The translations under genes were made by a program, and so were the position numbers. The notes under the pieces are model-generated. The model searched no databases and had not been told where the DNA came from. It saw only the letters and a program-made list of their open reading frames with translations. Shown here one piece after another: positions 45,321 to 54,112 of a stretch of 64,000 nt of DNA. This DNA is from Nostoc sp. XA010 (GTDB lineage: Bacteria; Cyanobacteriota; Cyanobacteriia; Cyanobacteriales; Nostocaceae): contig NZ_JAIVFX010000021.1 of the NCBI RefSeq assembly GCF_020829625.1, forward strand, positions 41,904 through 105,903, in the 5' to 3' direction. Numbering within the stretch: the first letter of the stretch is position 1; the number at the start of each line of letters is the position of its first letter.

Positions 45321-46692
45321 TGAGGTTACTCCAATTTTTTAGTATAAAAAATTATATTTACTACTTGCTCTCATACCAGACTTTCACCATATTTGGAAAA
45401 TCTCTCTCCTCCTATAAGCCACGGTGTACACACAAGTCTGTAAATCCCACCTGAAAATTGCTTTCGTTGCCCTAGTCGTAAAAATAGGGAGAGAAATGGA
45501 GTTTCAAGTCGCCCAAAATTTGGGTATTTATGGGGCTAAAAGAGTTAAAACCTTTGCGGCACTTGTGTGTAAAGGGTAGCCTCCTATGACCGAGAGAGAT
45601 TTTAACTTTTCCCCCTCTCCTATGGAGAAAGGGTTAGGTTCTTTGTCGGCTTTTCAGATGAGGTAGAAAAGTCAGGTAGTCGCCCGAGCCTGAGCGGCTA
45701 AAGTCACTGCCGTTGGCCTTACCACCGATTGGCAAATCAGGTCTTTTGCTTTCAAGTGCCAGCACAGGAAAACATCTCAGTATATGGCTAAAACCTAGAC
45801 TTTCCTTGGAGTTGTTTTAAGTCAGAAGTGCGAAATTATACCCTTCGGGAATTTTAAAACATCTTTTAAGAGTGTTAATAACGAAAAATAATTTATTATT
45901 CGACACTTGGAAATAGGTAACATGCAGATAACCTAACAATTAAATACCGAAAAATGATTTATATGTCTATAATTCAAGAAATATCTTCGCATAATCTTTA
46001 TGTTACCGGCTTATAAATGTAAGTAGAGCGGCGTAAATAATTAAAGGTTTGTAGTGATGATTTTAGTTCTCAAACAAGGGCTAAATCCCTTGCTCTGAAA
46101 CATTTTAAGAGATTTTGTATTACTTAATACAGTTTGATTTATTCTCGCCTACTTACTGAGATATTATAACTACTGAGCTTAACGTATTCTTTATATTTTG
46201 CTCTTATCGTTTGCGTAATAAGCTGACACTTGGTTTATTAGACAATGCCGCAATTACTTAAGTACAATTAATATTCCTAAGCTGCCGAACATAGGCAACA
46301 ATGGACATCTGGCACTAATATTTGTCAAAATCACTGGTTTGAAGAAGAGCCATAGTCTAAGGCATCGTTCCTTTGTAAATTTTCCTTTTTGGGTGACTGA
46401 TTATCTAGGAAATCAAATCAGTCAGTAAAATCAGTCAAACTTGCGATTATACTTCCCAAAGTCTCAGATGATGACGTATAAACCACGCGGTAGAATGATT
46501 AAGCTAATCGGTATTTAAGCTGCATAATACGAATGTTCCAACAATTTAAAAGTCAAATAGCAATTGTATCGTAACTTCTCAATAACCGTTGCAAAAATGA
46601 GCAAATAATTCTTAGTTAGGTGAGAATAGTTGCTTCCATAGGGATTGAAAATACTTCATTTTTTGAAGCTGCCTTTGCTCTAATGACATCAG
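45321..46692. other. 1.4-kb stretch without a recognised gene
   Basis: No frame has protein character. An 11-bp inverted pair TACACACAAGT / ACTTGTGTGTA bounds 45427-45571, perhaps a small non-autonomous element. The remainder is AT-rich with scattered CCCCTCTCC-type motifs. I see no RNA gene with a recognisable fold. Confidence 0.4.
45427..45571. repeat. 145-bp segment bounded by an 11-bp inverted repeat
   Basis: TACACACAAGT (45427-45437) and ACTTGTGTGTA (45561-45571) are perfect inverted copies. The TACACACAAGT core with an ACGGT lead also appears near 32727-32741. This fits a dispersed repeat end or a small MITE-like element. No flanking target duplication was recognised. Confidence 0.45.
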
Positions 46693-47010
46693 GACGACGG
46701 CAAGATAAACTTGTTTGGACAGGAATTTGAGTCAATCTTTCGCGATCGTCAAGTGGAGGCAGATGAATTCTATCAACGTATCTGTCCTTTTCCCTTATCT
46801 GAAGAGATGCGAACTGTGCAACGACAGGCATTTGCTGGAATGCTATGGAATAAGCAGTTTTATCATTACGTGGTTCACGATTGGCTCAAAGGCGACCCAG
46901 TAGCCCCACCACCTGCTGAACGTAAGCAAGGCAGAAATCATCAATGGACGCATCTTTATAACGATGATGTCCTCTCAATGCCGAGTCAGGATGATGACTT
47001 CTTGACTTAG
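46693..47010 (+). pseudogene. internal fragment of a GH63-type glucosidase
   Basis: The frame reads FGQEFESIFRDRQVEADEFY, QAFAGMLWNKQFYHYVVHDW, ERKQGRNHQWTHLYNDDVLS and MPSQDD before stopping. This is an internal part of large (about 900-residue) bacterial MGS-GH63-like glucosidases. Both the N-terminal part and the catalytic C-terminal part are missing. It is a deletion remnant with no plausible function. Confidence 0.7.
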
Positions 47011-47239
47011 GCATCGAACTAAAGTTTGAATCTAAATTCAAACTTTAGTTGGAGCCAACCTTCGATTGATATATGGACTGATTCATCAATCATTGTATTG
47101 TACAAAAGTTTCAACTTTGAGTGGACGACAAGTTAGCGTTAATTGCATATATTTAATTTAGCCAAATATTGAGAGCAATTTAGTTGCAATATCTAAGTTT
47201 GCTTGATACAAACAGAGTGGAAAGAGAGTTGTATGCTCA

Positions 47240-47839
47240 ATGCTGCGGCTGAACATACAACCGCCGGAGGTATCAGTGAGCTTTGACCGCGATCGCAGTT
47301 CGTTATTCTTCCCACCTTCAACACAAGATCACATAAAAGGTATGCTGAATGCGACCGTAGTGGTGGTGATGTATGGGGACTATCAATGTTCTCAAAGTGC
47401 GGACGTTTACAGGCTGATTAAAGTCATTGAGCGACAGCTTAGTGTTTTTTTGGGGGAAAATTATTTGTGTTTCACCTTCCGTCATTTTCCACAGATCGAG
47501 ATTCATCCTCATGCTCAACGTGCGGCGGAAGCGGCAAAAGCAGCTGCTGTCCAAGGTCTATTTTGGCAGATGCATGAAATGCTGTTCGCCAATCAAAAAA
47601 AGTTAAAAAACGGCTATCTGATAGAGTATGCCAATAATCTAAAACTTGATATCTCCCAATTTCTGCAAGATATATTTAAAAAAGTGTATGTTAATGCGGT
47701 CAATGAAGATATTCAAAGTGGATTACACAGTGGAGTAACATTTGCCCCAGCACTGTTTATTAATGGAATTAGATATAGCGAGCGATGGAACATTGAGCAG
47801 TTGATGGCAGCTATTGTCACTGCAAGTAATCAACGCTAA
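47240..47839 (+). CDS. DsbA-family thioredoxin-fold protein with a CxxS active site
   Basis: The 199-residue protein matches the DsbA-like thioredoxin_4 group often found as a domain fused to NhaA antiporters. The active site VVMYGDYQCSQSADVYRLIK has Cys50-Ser-Gln-Ser instead of Cys-x-x-Cys, so it is monothiol. The helical insert is HAQRAAEAAKAAAVQGLFWQ MHEMLF and the cis-Pro loop is FAPALFINGIRY. It has no signal peptide, so it is probably cytoplasmic. It may act in glutathionylation or isomerase-type chemistry. The frame is intact. Confidence 0.82.
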   Translation: MLRLNIQPPEVSVSFDRDRSSLFFPPSTQDHIKGMLNATVVVVMYGDYQCSQSADVYRLIKVIERQLSVFLGENYLCFTFRHFPQIEIHPHAQRAAEAAKAAAVQGLFWQMHEMLFANQKKLKNGYLIEYANNLKLDISQFLQDIFKKVYVNAVNEDIQSGLHSGVTFAPALFINGIRYSERWNIEQLMAAIVTASNQR

Positions 47840-47952
47840 GACGAACGCTCGAATCTTGACCTAGCCAGAATACAGGCAAATCATCATGAGAAACAAATAA
47901 CTTTTAGTTTGTCACGCCCGAAGCTATTCCAGAAATGAGAAGGTAAGGAGCT

Positions 47953-48417
47953 ATGCAAAGAAAAACCAGTTTTGAAAGTAAAGGTATAAAATGTTTCGTT
48001 ACCTTTTATACTCTGGATAAAGTTGCATCCAGCGATCGCTACCCGGCCATTGTCATGGCTCATGGAATTGGTTTGACTAAAGAAATGGGATTGCCGCAGT
48101 TTGCTGAGTTCTTCGCTCAAGGACTGATTACAGAAATGGGGATGCGGGATGAGACAGAAACACTGGATATGGCGCTGCTTGCACGCATTTTTGCCGAGTT
48201 GGGCGATGAAGTCCTAGGTCCGCCTGGTCTACGATGTTTGTGGCGCTGGCGATCGCACGAGAGTAGAGCGCGATCGCCCTGGCAACCAAGATTATTCTTA
48301 TTCAACCCAGACAGGACAAAGGTTTTCAGACCATCTTGCAGGTTTTTACACCTATCTAGTTGCAATACTACCCCCAACTTAGTGCGACTATTTCCAGAAG
48401 TAAGTAGACAGAATTAA
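47953..48417 (+). pseudogene. alpha/beta hydrolase, truncated and rearranged
   Basis: The first 55 residues ([40 protein letters not shown]) match the start of dienelactone-hydrolase-like alpha/beta hydrolases, including the oxyanion HG motif. After FAEFFAQ the similarity ends, the nucleophile elbow is missing and low-complexity HIP1-rich DNA follows. The remaining residues do not look like a folded protein. It is a 5' remnant. Confidence 0.65.
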
Positions 48418-48480
48418 ATGTAAAGTTTGTGTAGACGGGATTTAGGCACGAAACTCAACTAAAAAAGGAGAGGAATTGCA

Positions 48481-48972
48481 ATGACAATTAATCAACCCGG
48501 ACTTTTTGTTGAACCGGATCGAGGTCGTTCTTACTATTTCGGTCAAGACCTCTATACCTTCAAAGCAATTGGTGAAGAGACAGGAGAAGCCTATGCACTT
48601 TGTGAGGTAATCGTTGCACCTGGTGGCGGTACGCCTCCTCATCGGCACAGCCGAGAAAATGAATCATTTTATGTTCAAGATGGAGAAATTGAATTCCAGC
48701 TTGGCGATCGTACTTTGGTTGGGACATCTGGAACTTTCCTTCATTCACCTAAAGGTCAGCTTCACCAATTTACCAATACGACCTCTGTACCTGCCAAACT
48801 GTTAGTTTGGGTGACTCCTGCGGGCTTTGAGAAATTTATCGCCGAAGTTGGAAAGGCAGTGAATGGTCAAATTAAATCTGCCCCACCATTGAGTTCTGAA
48901 GACTTAGATAAAATTCTCACCACTTCACCTAAGTACGGCATCGAGATTATTCCCCCGCCTCCTGAACAATGA
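48481..48972 (+). CDS. cupin-domain protein
   Basis: The 163-residue protein has the two cupin motifs: GGGTPPHRHSRENESFYVQDGE (metal ligands His, His, Glu; given in part as PPHRHSRENESFYV) and FLHSPKGQLHQFTNT (His). It resembles quercetin-2,3-dioxygenase-like single-domain cupins. It is cytoplasmic and probably metal-binding. AGGAGAGG before the ATG is a strong ribosome-binding site. Function unknown; it lies upstream of the alpha/beta hydrolase by 123 bp. Confidence 0.87.
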   Translation: MTINQPGLFVEPDRGRSYYFGQDLYTFKAIGEETGEAYALCEVIVAPGGGTPPHRHSRENESFYVQDGEIEFQLGDRTLVGTSGTFLHSPKGQLHQFTNTTSVPAKLLVWVTPAGFEKFIAEVGKAVNGQIKSAPPLSSEDLDKILTTSPKYGIEIIPPPPEQ

Positions 48973-49095
48973 CAACACCAGGACTTACCGTAAATCAACA
49001 AGTTTTAGTTAGGGGTAATCGGTAAAAGAGTTTACTGATGATAGATTTTACCCCACAAATTCAACTGCACTTATAACCTTACAAGGAATAAAGTC

Positions 49096-49965
49096 ATGGC
49101 CACATATCACACAGTTTCGATTGATGGTTTAGATATCTTCTATCGCGAAGCTGGCTCCCGCGAAAATCCCACAATTTTGCTGTTGCATGGCTTCCCAACC
49201 TCATCTTATATGTTCCGCAATCTGATATCTGCGCTTGGCGATCGCTTCCATCTGGTTGCACCTGATTATCCGGGCTACGGCAACAGTTCGATGCCAACTG
49301 TGAATGAGTTTGATTACACATTTGATCACCTAGCCCAGATCGTGGAGAAATTTATTACCGCGATCAATCTTAAGAAATATAGCCTTTACGTCATGGATTA
49401 TGGCGCTCCCATTGGCTATCGCATTGCAACTAAATATCCAGAGCGAGTTGAAGCGCTGATTGTCCAAAACGGCAATGCCTACGAAGAAGGTCTGCGCGAA
49501 TTTTGGGAACCGCTCAAGGCTTATTGGCAAGACCGTTCACCTGAGAATGCTGAGAAGCTTAAACACCTTGTCACGCTGGAAGCCACGAAATGGCAGTATA
49601 CCAACGGCGTTCGCAATCTGGAAGCAATCAGCCCTGATACCTGGAATATGGATCAACTGTTCCTCGATCGCCCCCGAAACGATGAGATTCAACTGGCGCT
49701 GCTGTATAGCTATGGCACTAACCCACCCTTGTATCCGCAATGGCAGGAGTATTTTCGCAAATATCAGCCACCAACCCTGATTGTTTGGGGTAAGAATGAC
49801 TACATCTTCCCCCCAGAAGGCGCTCATCCCTACAAACGCGACCTAAAAGACGTGGAGTTGTATTTACTCGATACCGGACATTTTGCCCTGGAAGAAGAAG
49901 GCGATGCGATCGCAAACTACATCGCTCAATTTCTCACGTCACGACTGCAACCCATCCCTGTCTAA
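49096..49965 (+). CDS. alpha/beta hydrolase of the haloalkane dehalogenase/epoxide hydrolase type
   Basis: The 289-residue enzyme has the oxyanion motif LLLHGFPTSSYMFRNL, PDYPGYGNS, an aspartate nucleophile elbow SLYVMDYGAPIGYRIA (Asp101) and a late His in LLDTGHFALEEEG. An Asp nucleophile points to dehalogenase or epoxide hydrolase chemistry rather than esterase. The frame is complete and AAGGA precedes the ATG. The preferred substrate is unknown. Confidence 0.88.
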   Translation: MATYHTVSIDGLDIFYREAGSRENPTILLLHGFPTSSYMFRNLISALGDRFHLVAPDYPGYGNSSMPTVNEFDYTFDHLAQIVEKFITAINLKKYSLYVMDYGAPIGYRIATKYPERVEALIVQNGNAYEEGLREFWEPLKAYWQDRSPENAEKLKHLVTLEATKWQYTNGVRNLEAISPDTWNMDQLFLDRPRNDEIQLALLYSYGTNPPLYPQWQEYFRKYQPPTLIVWGKNDYIFPPEGAHPYKRDLKDVELYLLDTGHFALEEEGDAIANYIAQFLTSRLQPIPV

Positions 49966-50038
49966 TGAGTGCAAATCTGTCTACGGATGAAGTTGTAAAA
50001 GTAATGAAGTAACGTCAACAACCATAGGACTCACCATC

Positions 50039-50090
50039 ATGAAAAAACTAGACGGAAAAATTGCAGTTGTGACGGGGGCATCTAAACGAC
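50039..50090 (+). pseudogene. short-chain dehydrogenase remnant (N-terminus only)
   Basis: The ATG at 50039 starts MKKLDGKIAVVTGASK, the beginning of a classical SDR including part of TGxxxGIG. The similarity stops abruptly at 50090, where a DUF302 fragment begins. Only 17 codons remain. Confidence 0.7.
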
Positions 50091-50252
50091 CATATCACCC
50101 AGTTGAAATTACTGGCATGGGAAGCGGCTGACAGCAAGGTGTGGCTCAGGTACAACGATCCTAATTACTTAAAACAGCGTTTTTCTCTCGCCGATGAGTT
50201 GGTGAAGAATATCGCTATCATTGTACTTTTAATCCATCAAGCACTCCTTTAA
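50091..50252 (+). pseudogene. DUF302 protein remnant (C-terminus only)
   Basis: The frame HITQLKLLAWEAADSKVWLR YNDPNYL, shown here in part as LKLLAWEAADSKVWLRYNDP, resembles the C-terminus of DUF302 (TT1751-like) proteins with the WxxxxGKVWLxYNDPxYL pattern. It ends at a TAA at 50250-50252. It has no start and is joined directly to the SDR remnant by deletion. Confidence 0.6.
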
Positions 50253-50310
50253 TTAACTTATTTGTTGATTCAATTTAAATACTTGACTATTGACCCAATT
50301 TAAAATTCTT

Positions 50311-50751
50311 ATGAAAGTCATCTCTGTAAACGTCGGACTGCCGCGTGAAGCGACCTGGAAAGGGAAAGCCGTTAGCACCGGAATTTTCAAAGAACCAGTC
50401 AGCAAAAGGGTGATGGTGCGATCGCTCAATTTAAATGATGATGGACAAGCTGATCTAACCGTTCATGGCGGAGCAGACAAAGCAGTCTATGTATACCCAT
50501 TCGAGCATTACGATTATTGGCGAGGTGAATTGCCTGACACAGAGCTACCGCTAGGCATCTTTGGCGAAAATTTCACGATCACTGGACTCAGAGAAGAAGA
50601 CGAATACTTCCAAGAGCAAAGTCGTCGTCAGGATGTGAGGCTTGCTGGAATGCTAAACAAGTATCAATACTACAAGACTCTTGAAAATAATGAAAACACT
50701 CATGAAAAGATCAGCGTTACTCCTTGTTCTGCCAATCAGTATGTTAGCTAA
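50311..50751 (+). pseudogene. MOSC-domain protein, C-terminally truncated
   Basis: From the ATG at 50311 the product starts MKVISVNVGLPREATWKGKA with DLTVHGGADKAVYVYPFEHY and LPLGIFGENFTITGL, the N-terminal half of YiiM-type MOSC proteins (usually about 220 residues). After GLREEDE the family pattern is lost; the conserved Cys region is missing and the last 45 residues are unrelated. The frame overlaps the start of the next gene. It is probably non-functional. Confidence 0.7.
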
Positions 50752-51067
50752 TTTTTCTTTAAGAGCTTCTGCTGATTCTACTGCTGGCATCATCCTGAGT
50801 ACAAAATGCAAGGGTGGTTATAACATCAATATTTGGCAGAATTATACGAACGGTGAACTGCTCTATCGCGCGACCAATCCCAACGGTAATTTAAATTTGG
50901 GCAAAGGAACTAGCCAAGCAACAGAAGGTGTTCGAGTGTATAAGTTTCGGAATGGAATTTATGAATATTGGGTGTGGGATGGCACGTTAGATAACCGGCA
51001 ATCTGGAACTTTAGAGGTTTATAAAAACAATCGTATCTTGATGAAGCAAGCTTGTAGAAAAAGTTGA
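50690..51067 (+). CDS. small exported protein of unknown function
   Basis: From the ATG at 50690 the product is 125 residues. A signal peptide (MKTLMKRSALLLVLPISMLA to about FSLRASA) is followed by a beta-rich mature part with STKCKGGYNINIWQNYTNGE, YRATNPNGNLNLG and WDGTLDNRQSGTLEVY, and two Cys that could pair. It resembles short secreted cyanobacterial proteins without an assigned role. A GC content similar to its neighbours and the clean signal peptide argue that it is real. Confidence 0.72.
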   Translation: MKTLMKRSALLLVLPISMLANFSLRASADSTAGIILSTKCKGGYNINIWQNYTNGELLYRATNPNGNLNLGKGTSQATEGVRVYKFRNGIYEYWVWDGTLDNRQSGTLEVYKNNRILMKQACRKS

Positions 51068-51226
51068 ATCTTCTAGCAGGTGTTATGCATTTTTTTTAAA
51101 CCTAGTTAGGGCAAGCATCTTGAGTTAGTTTCGCCAAATATATCATCGTTAAAACTTTCTCAGAAAGCTAATCTTTTTTGAAGTTCATAACACCTTCTAA
51201 GCATCGTATTCACAAACTCAAAAGAT

Positions 51227-52666
51227 ATGGAAGTGGACATTCAACACTATGACGACATTATTATCGGCGGCGGCAAAGCGGGTAAAACACTTGCACCAGC
51301 GCTGGTTGCTGACGGACGTAAAACCGCTCTGGTTGAACGCAGTTTAAATATGATTGGTGGCGGGTGCATTAATATTGCCTGCATTCCTACTAAAACTATG
51401 GTGGCGAGTGCCAATGTGGCAAACACAGTGCGAAACAGTGCCGCTTATGGTGTTAAAGCTAATACACCCAACGTTAATTTAGGAGAGGTGATCCAACGAA
51501 AACGAGCGGTTGTGCAATCTGCGCGTGAAATGAACTTGCACAATTTAGAAACGGCTCTGGATAACAACTTGATCATTGGCGAAGCAAGGTTTGTTGCTCC
51601 TAAAACAATTGAAGTGACGACGGCTGAGGGGAACAATCGCTTACTTACCGCCGAACGCTTATTTATTAATACAGGCACACGACCGTTAATTCCATCCATC
51701 CCCGGACTCACAGAAGCTGGGTTTTTAACGAGTGAGTCGATTATGGAGCTAGAACACCTGCCCGAACACCTGATCGTTCTCGGTAGTGGCTATATTAGTT
51801 TAGAATTTGCCCAGATGTTTCGGCGCTTTGGCTCTGGCGTTACTGTCATTGGGCAAAGTGAGCAAATCCTGTCACCGCAAGATCCAGATATAGCGATCGC
51901 CGTGCAAAGTCTGCTAGAACAAGATGGTATTGAATTCTTGCTGAAAGCAAAGGTGTTGAGGGTCGTTCGCGTTGGCGGAGCCTCTGGCAGAGAAGCGTCT
52001 CCTTTGGAGAATCGCACTGGTAATGAAACTATCCTGCAAATCCAAGTTGGCGATCGTGAAATCACCCTCCAAGGGTCGCATTTGCTCGTCGCCGTTGGTC
52101 GTGCGCCCAATACCGATAGCTTAAATTTAGCTGCTGCGGGTGTGGTAACCGATACACGCGGATTTATTCAAGTCAACGATCGCTTAGAGACGAACATTCC
52201 AGGGATTTGGGCGTTAGGCGATATTAATGGCGGCCCGCAATACACCCATATATCGCTCGACGATTATCGCATTATCAAAGCTAATTTAATTGATGGGAGC
52301 AACCGGAGTACACGGGATCGATTGATTCCATCCTGTCTGTTCATTGATCCAGAACTAGCTCATGTGGGTTTGACGGAAACTGAAGCACGACAACAAGGAT
52401 ATGCCATTCGCGTGGCGAAGGTGGATGCGTCAGCCGTTCCCAGAGCAAGAACACTGGGTCAAACTGATGGACTGCTAAAGGCGATCGTGGATACCGAAAC
52501 AGGTCGGATTCTAGGGTGTTCACTCTTGTGTCATGAAGCGGGGGAAGTGATTTCCACGGTGCAGATGGTCATGCTAGCTCAGATGCCCTATACCGTTTTG
52601 CGCGATGGCATTTTGACTCATCCCACAATGACCGAAGGTTTAAATATCCTGTTTTCCAAGTTGTAA
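51227..52666 (+). CDS. FAD-dependent pyridine nucleotide-disulphide oxidoreductase
   Basis: The 479-residue flavoprotein has an FAD motif DDIIIGGGKAGKTLAPALVA, redox cysteines in GGGCINIACIPTKTMV (Cys47/Cys52), an NAD(P) motif VLGSGYISLEFAQMF, a second FAD motif WALGDINGGPQYTH and the C-terminal His-Glu dyad HPTMTEGLN. It belongs with mercuric reductase/dihydrolipoamide dehydrogenase-like proteins. It lacks an N-terminal heavy-metal domain and a C-terminal Cys pair, so it is probably not MerA. Residues about 246-261 (VGGASGREASPLENR) derive from an in-frame repeat. Confidence 0.88.
   Translation: MEVDIQHYDDIIIGGGKAGKTLAPALVADGRKTALVERSLNMIGGGCINIACIPTKTMVASANVANTVRNSAAYGVKANTPNVNLGEVIQRKRAVVQSAREMNLHNLETALDNNLIIGEARFVAPKTIEVTTAEGNNRLLTAERLFINTGTRPLIPSIPGLTEAGFLTSESIMELEHLPEHLIVLGSGYISLEFAQMFRRFGSGVTVIGQSEQILSPQDPDIAIAVQSLLEQDGIEFLLKAKVLRVVRVGGASGREASPLENRTGNETILQIQVGDREITLQGSHLLVAVGRAPNTDSLNLAAAGVVTDTRGFIQVNDRLETNIPGIWALGDINGGPQYTHISLDDYRIIKANLIDGSNRSTRDRLIPSCLFIDPELAHVGLTETEARQQGYAIRVAKVDASAVPRARTLGQTDGLLKAIVDTETGRILGCSLLCHEAGEVISTVQMVMLAQMPYTVLRDGILTHPTMTEGLNILFSKL
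51966..52013 (+). repeat. CGTTGGCGGAGCCTCT-type repeat inside the disulphide oxidoreductase gene
   Basis: CGCGTTGGCGGAGCCTCT followed by GAGAAGCGTCTCC is a common Nostoc interspersed repeat (compare 58196-58246). It is translated in frame as RVGGASGREASPLE, between two beta strands of the NAD(P) domain, and does not break the frame. Confidence 0.65.
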
Positions 52667-52809
52667 GGAGACAGCAATTGCAGATCCAAGGACTTACCAA
52701 ATAAACGACATTTCACTCTTGAAGGTTAATTCAATAATCTTGACTCGAAAGGATTAGTTTTAGAGTGAACGTTAACCCATTGCGTTAGTTACAAAAAAGT
52801 AGATATAGC

Positions 52810-53760
52810 ATGATTAGTAAAACATCTAAAGTCGGTATTATTGGTGCAGGTAATGTAGGTGCAGACGTTGCAAATGCTTTAGTTCTACTTGGTAGATGTG
52901 TAAGGGTTGTCCTTTTTGACCGAACCTTATCAAAAGCTGAAGGGCAAGTATGGGATATCGAAGACAGCATTCCCCTACTTAAAGAGATGGAAATCTTACC
53001 ATCAAATCAGTATGAAGATCTAGCTGATTCAGATATCATTATTGTGACTGTTGGGGTGAAGCAAAAACAAGGACAGACCCGATTAGATACATTGAGCGAC
53101 AATACAGAGATTATACGTTCAACAATCAAAGAATTGGATCGAGTTGCACCGAATTCAATCGTACTTATCGTTAGCAATCCAGTGGATGTACTAACGCGGA
53201 TTGCGATCGCTACTTCCACTAGAGCAGAAAACCTAATTTTCGGTTCGGGAACCGTTCTTGATACTGCTAGACTGAGATATCAACTTGGAAAGCGACTGAA
53301 TGTTGCAAAACAAGACGTTCATGCTTATGTGATTGGAGAGCATGGAGACAGTGAATTTGTCGTTTGGTCTAGTGCATTTATTGGGGGGATTTTGTTAACT
53401 GAATTTCCCATACCACAAGGAGCAACGCTAGAACAAATTCAGCAAGAGTACGCACAGTTAACTCGTAAACGAGGCTATAACATTTTTGAACGCAAAGGAA
53501 ATACAAGCTATGGTATATCAACAGTACTTTGTCAGTTAGTTGATACCATCCTGCGAGATGAAAAGCAGATATTTCCAGTATCGGCCAGAGCAGATTCTCA
53601 CTATGGAGTTGGCAGTGAAGTTGTTCTTGGACTTCCATGTATCATTGGCTCAACAGGTATTGAGCGCAAACTCTTGTTATCAAGAAATGCTCATGAACAA
53701 CGCTTATTAGAAGAGTCAGCTAACAAACTCAATGAAGCCTATAATTTTTTGCATAATTAA
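52810..53760 (+). CDS. ldh: L-lactate dehydrogenase
   Basis: The 316-residue enzyme interconverts pyruvate and L-lactate with NADH. Landmarks are VGIIGAGNVGADVANALVL (NAD loop), the specificity loop VGVKQKQGQTRLDTL (Gln at the position that separates LDH from MDH), IVSNPVDVLT, SGTVLDTARLRYQLG and the catalytic His in YVIGEHGDSEFVVW. The length is normal. Fermentative LDH is not universal in cyanobacteria, so its place in this accessory stretch suggests acquisition. It is alone, 143 bp after the flavoprotein gene. Confidence 0.92.
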   Translation: MISKTSKVGIIGAGNVGADVANALVLLGRCVRVVLFDRTLSKAEGQVWDIEDSIPLLKEMEILPSNQYEDLADSDIIIVTVGVKQKQGQTRLDTLSDNTEIIRSTIKELDRVAPNSIVLIVSNPVDVLTRIAIATSTRAENLIFGSGTVLDTARLRYQLGKRLNVAKQDVHAYVIGEHGDSEFVVWSSAFIGGILLTEFPIPQGATLEQIQQEYAQLTRKRGYNIFERKGNTSYGISTVLCQLVDTILRDEKQIFPVSARADSHYGVGSEVVLGLPCIIGSTGIERKLLLSRNAHEQRLLEESANKLNEAYNFLHN

Positions 53761-54112
53761 AATTAATTGGGTGCGGCTATGGTTGAAAATACAGTATCCT
53801 GAACAATACCTTTGCCATCAAGTAGAACAAGGCAATACATGAGTTAAATATCAGTAGAGACTACTCAGGAAATAAATAGCTTTAGTTTCACTATTTGATA
53901 GACTTAAACTTAACATCCAGTGCTTGTTGATAAAAATAGCAACTAAAAATGGCTAATTATACTTTCGTTCTAAAGTTTGAGAAGAGAGCATCCACTTTCG
54001 GCGTATCTACTTTTTTAGATAACTATATAGTAGGGTTTTTGAAGTATTAGAATTATGTTTCTTTCAAAAGTAGATGCTCCCTTTGAGAACGTTGTCAATA
54101 AGGAACCTTGTA

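Noticed and set aside
46616..46831. 71-codon minus-strand frame
   Set aside because: It is antisense to the GH63 fragment and has no protein features.
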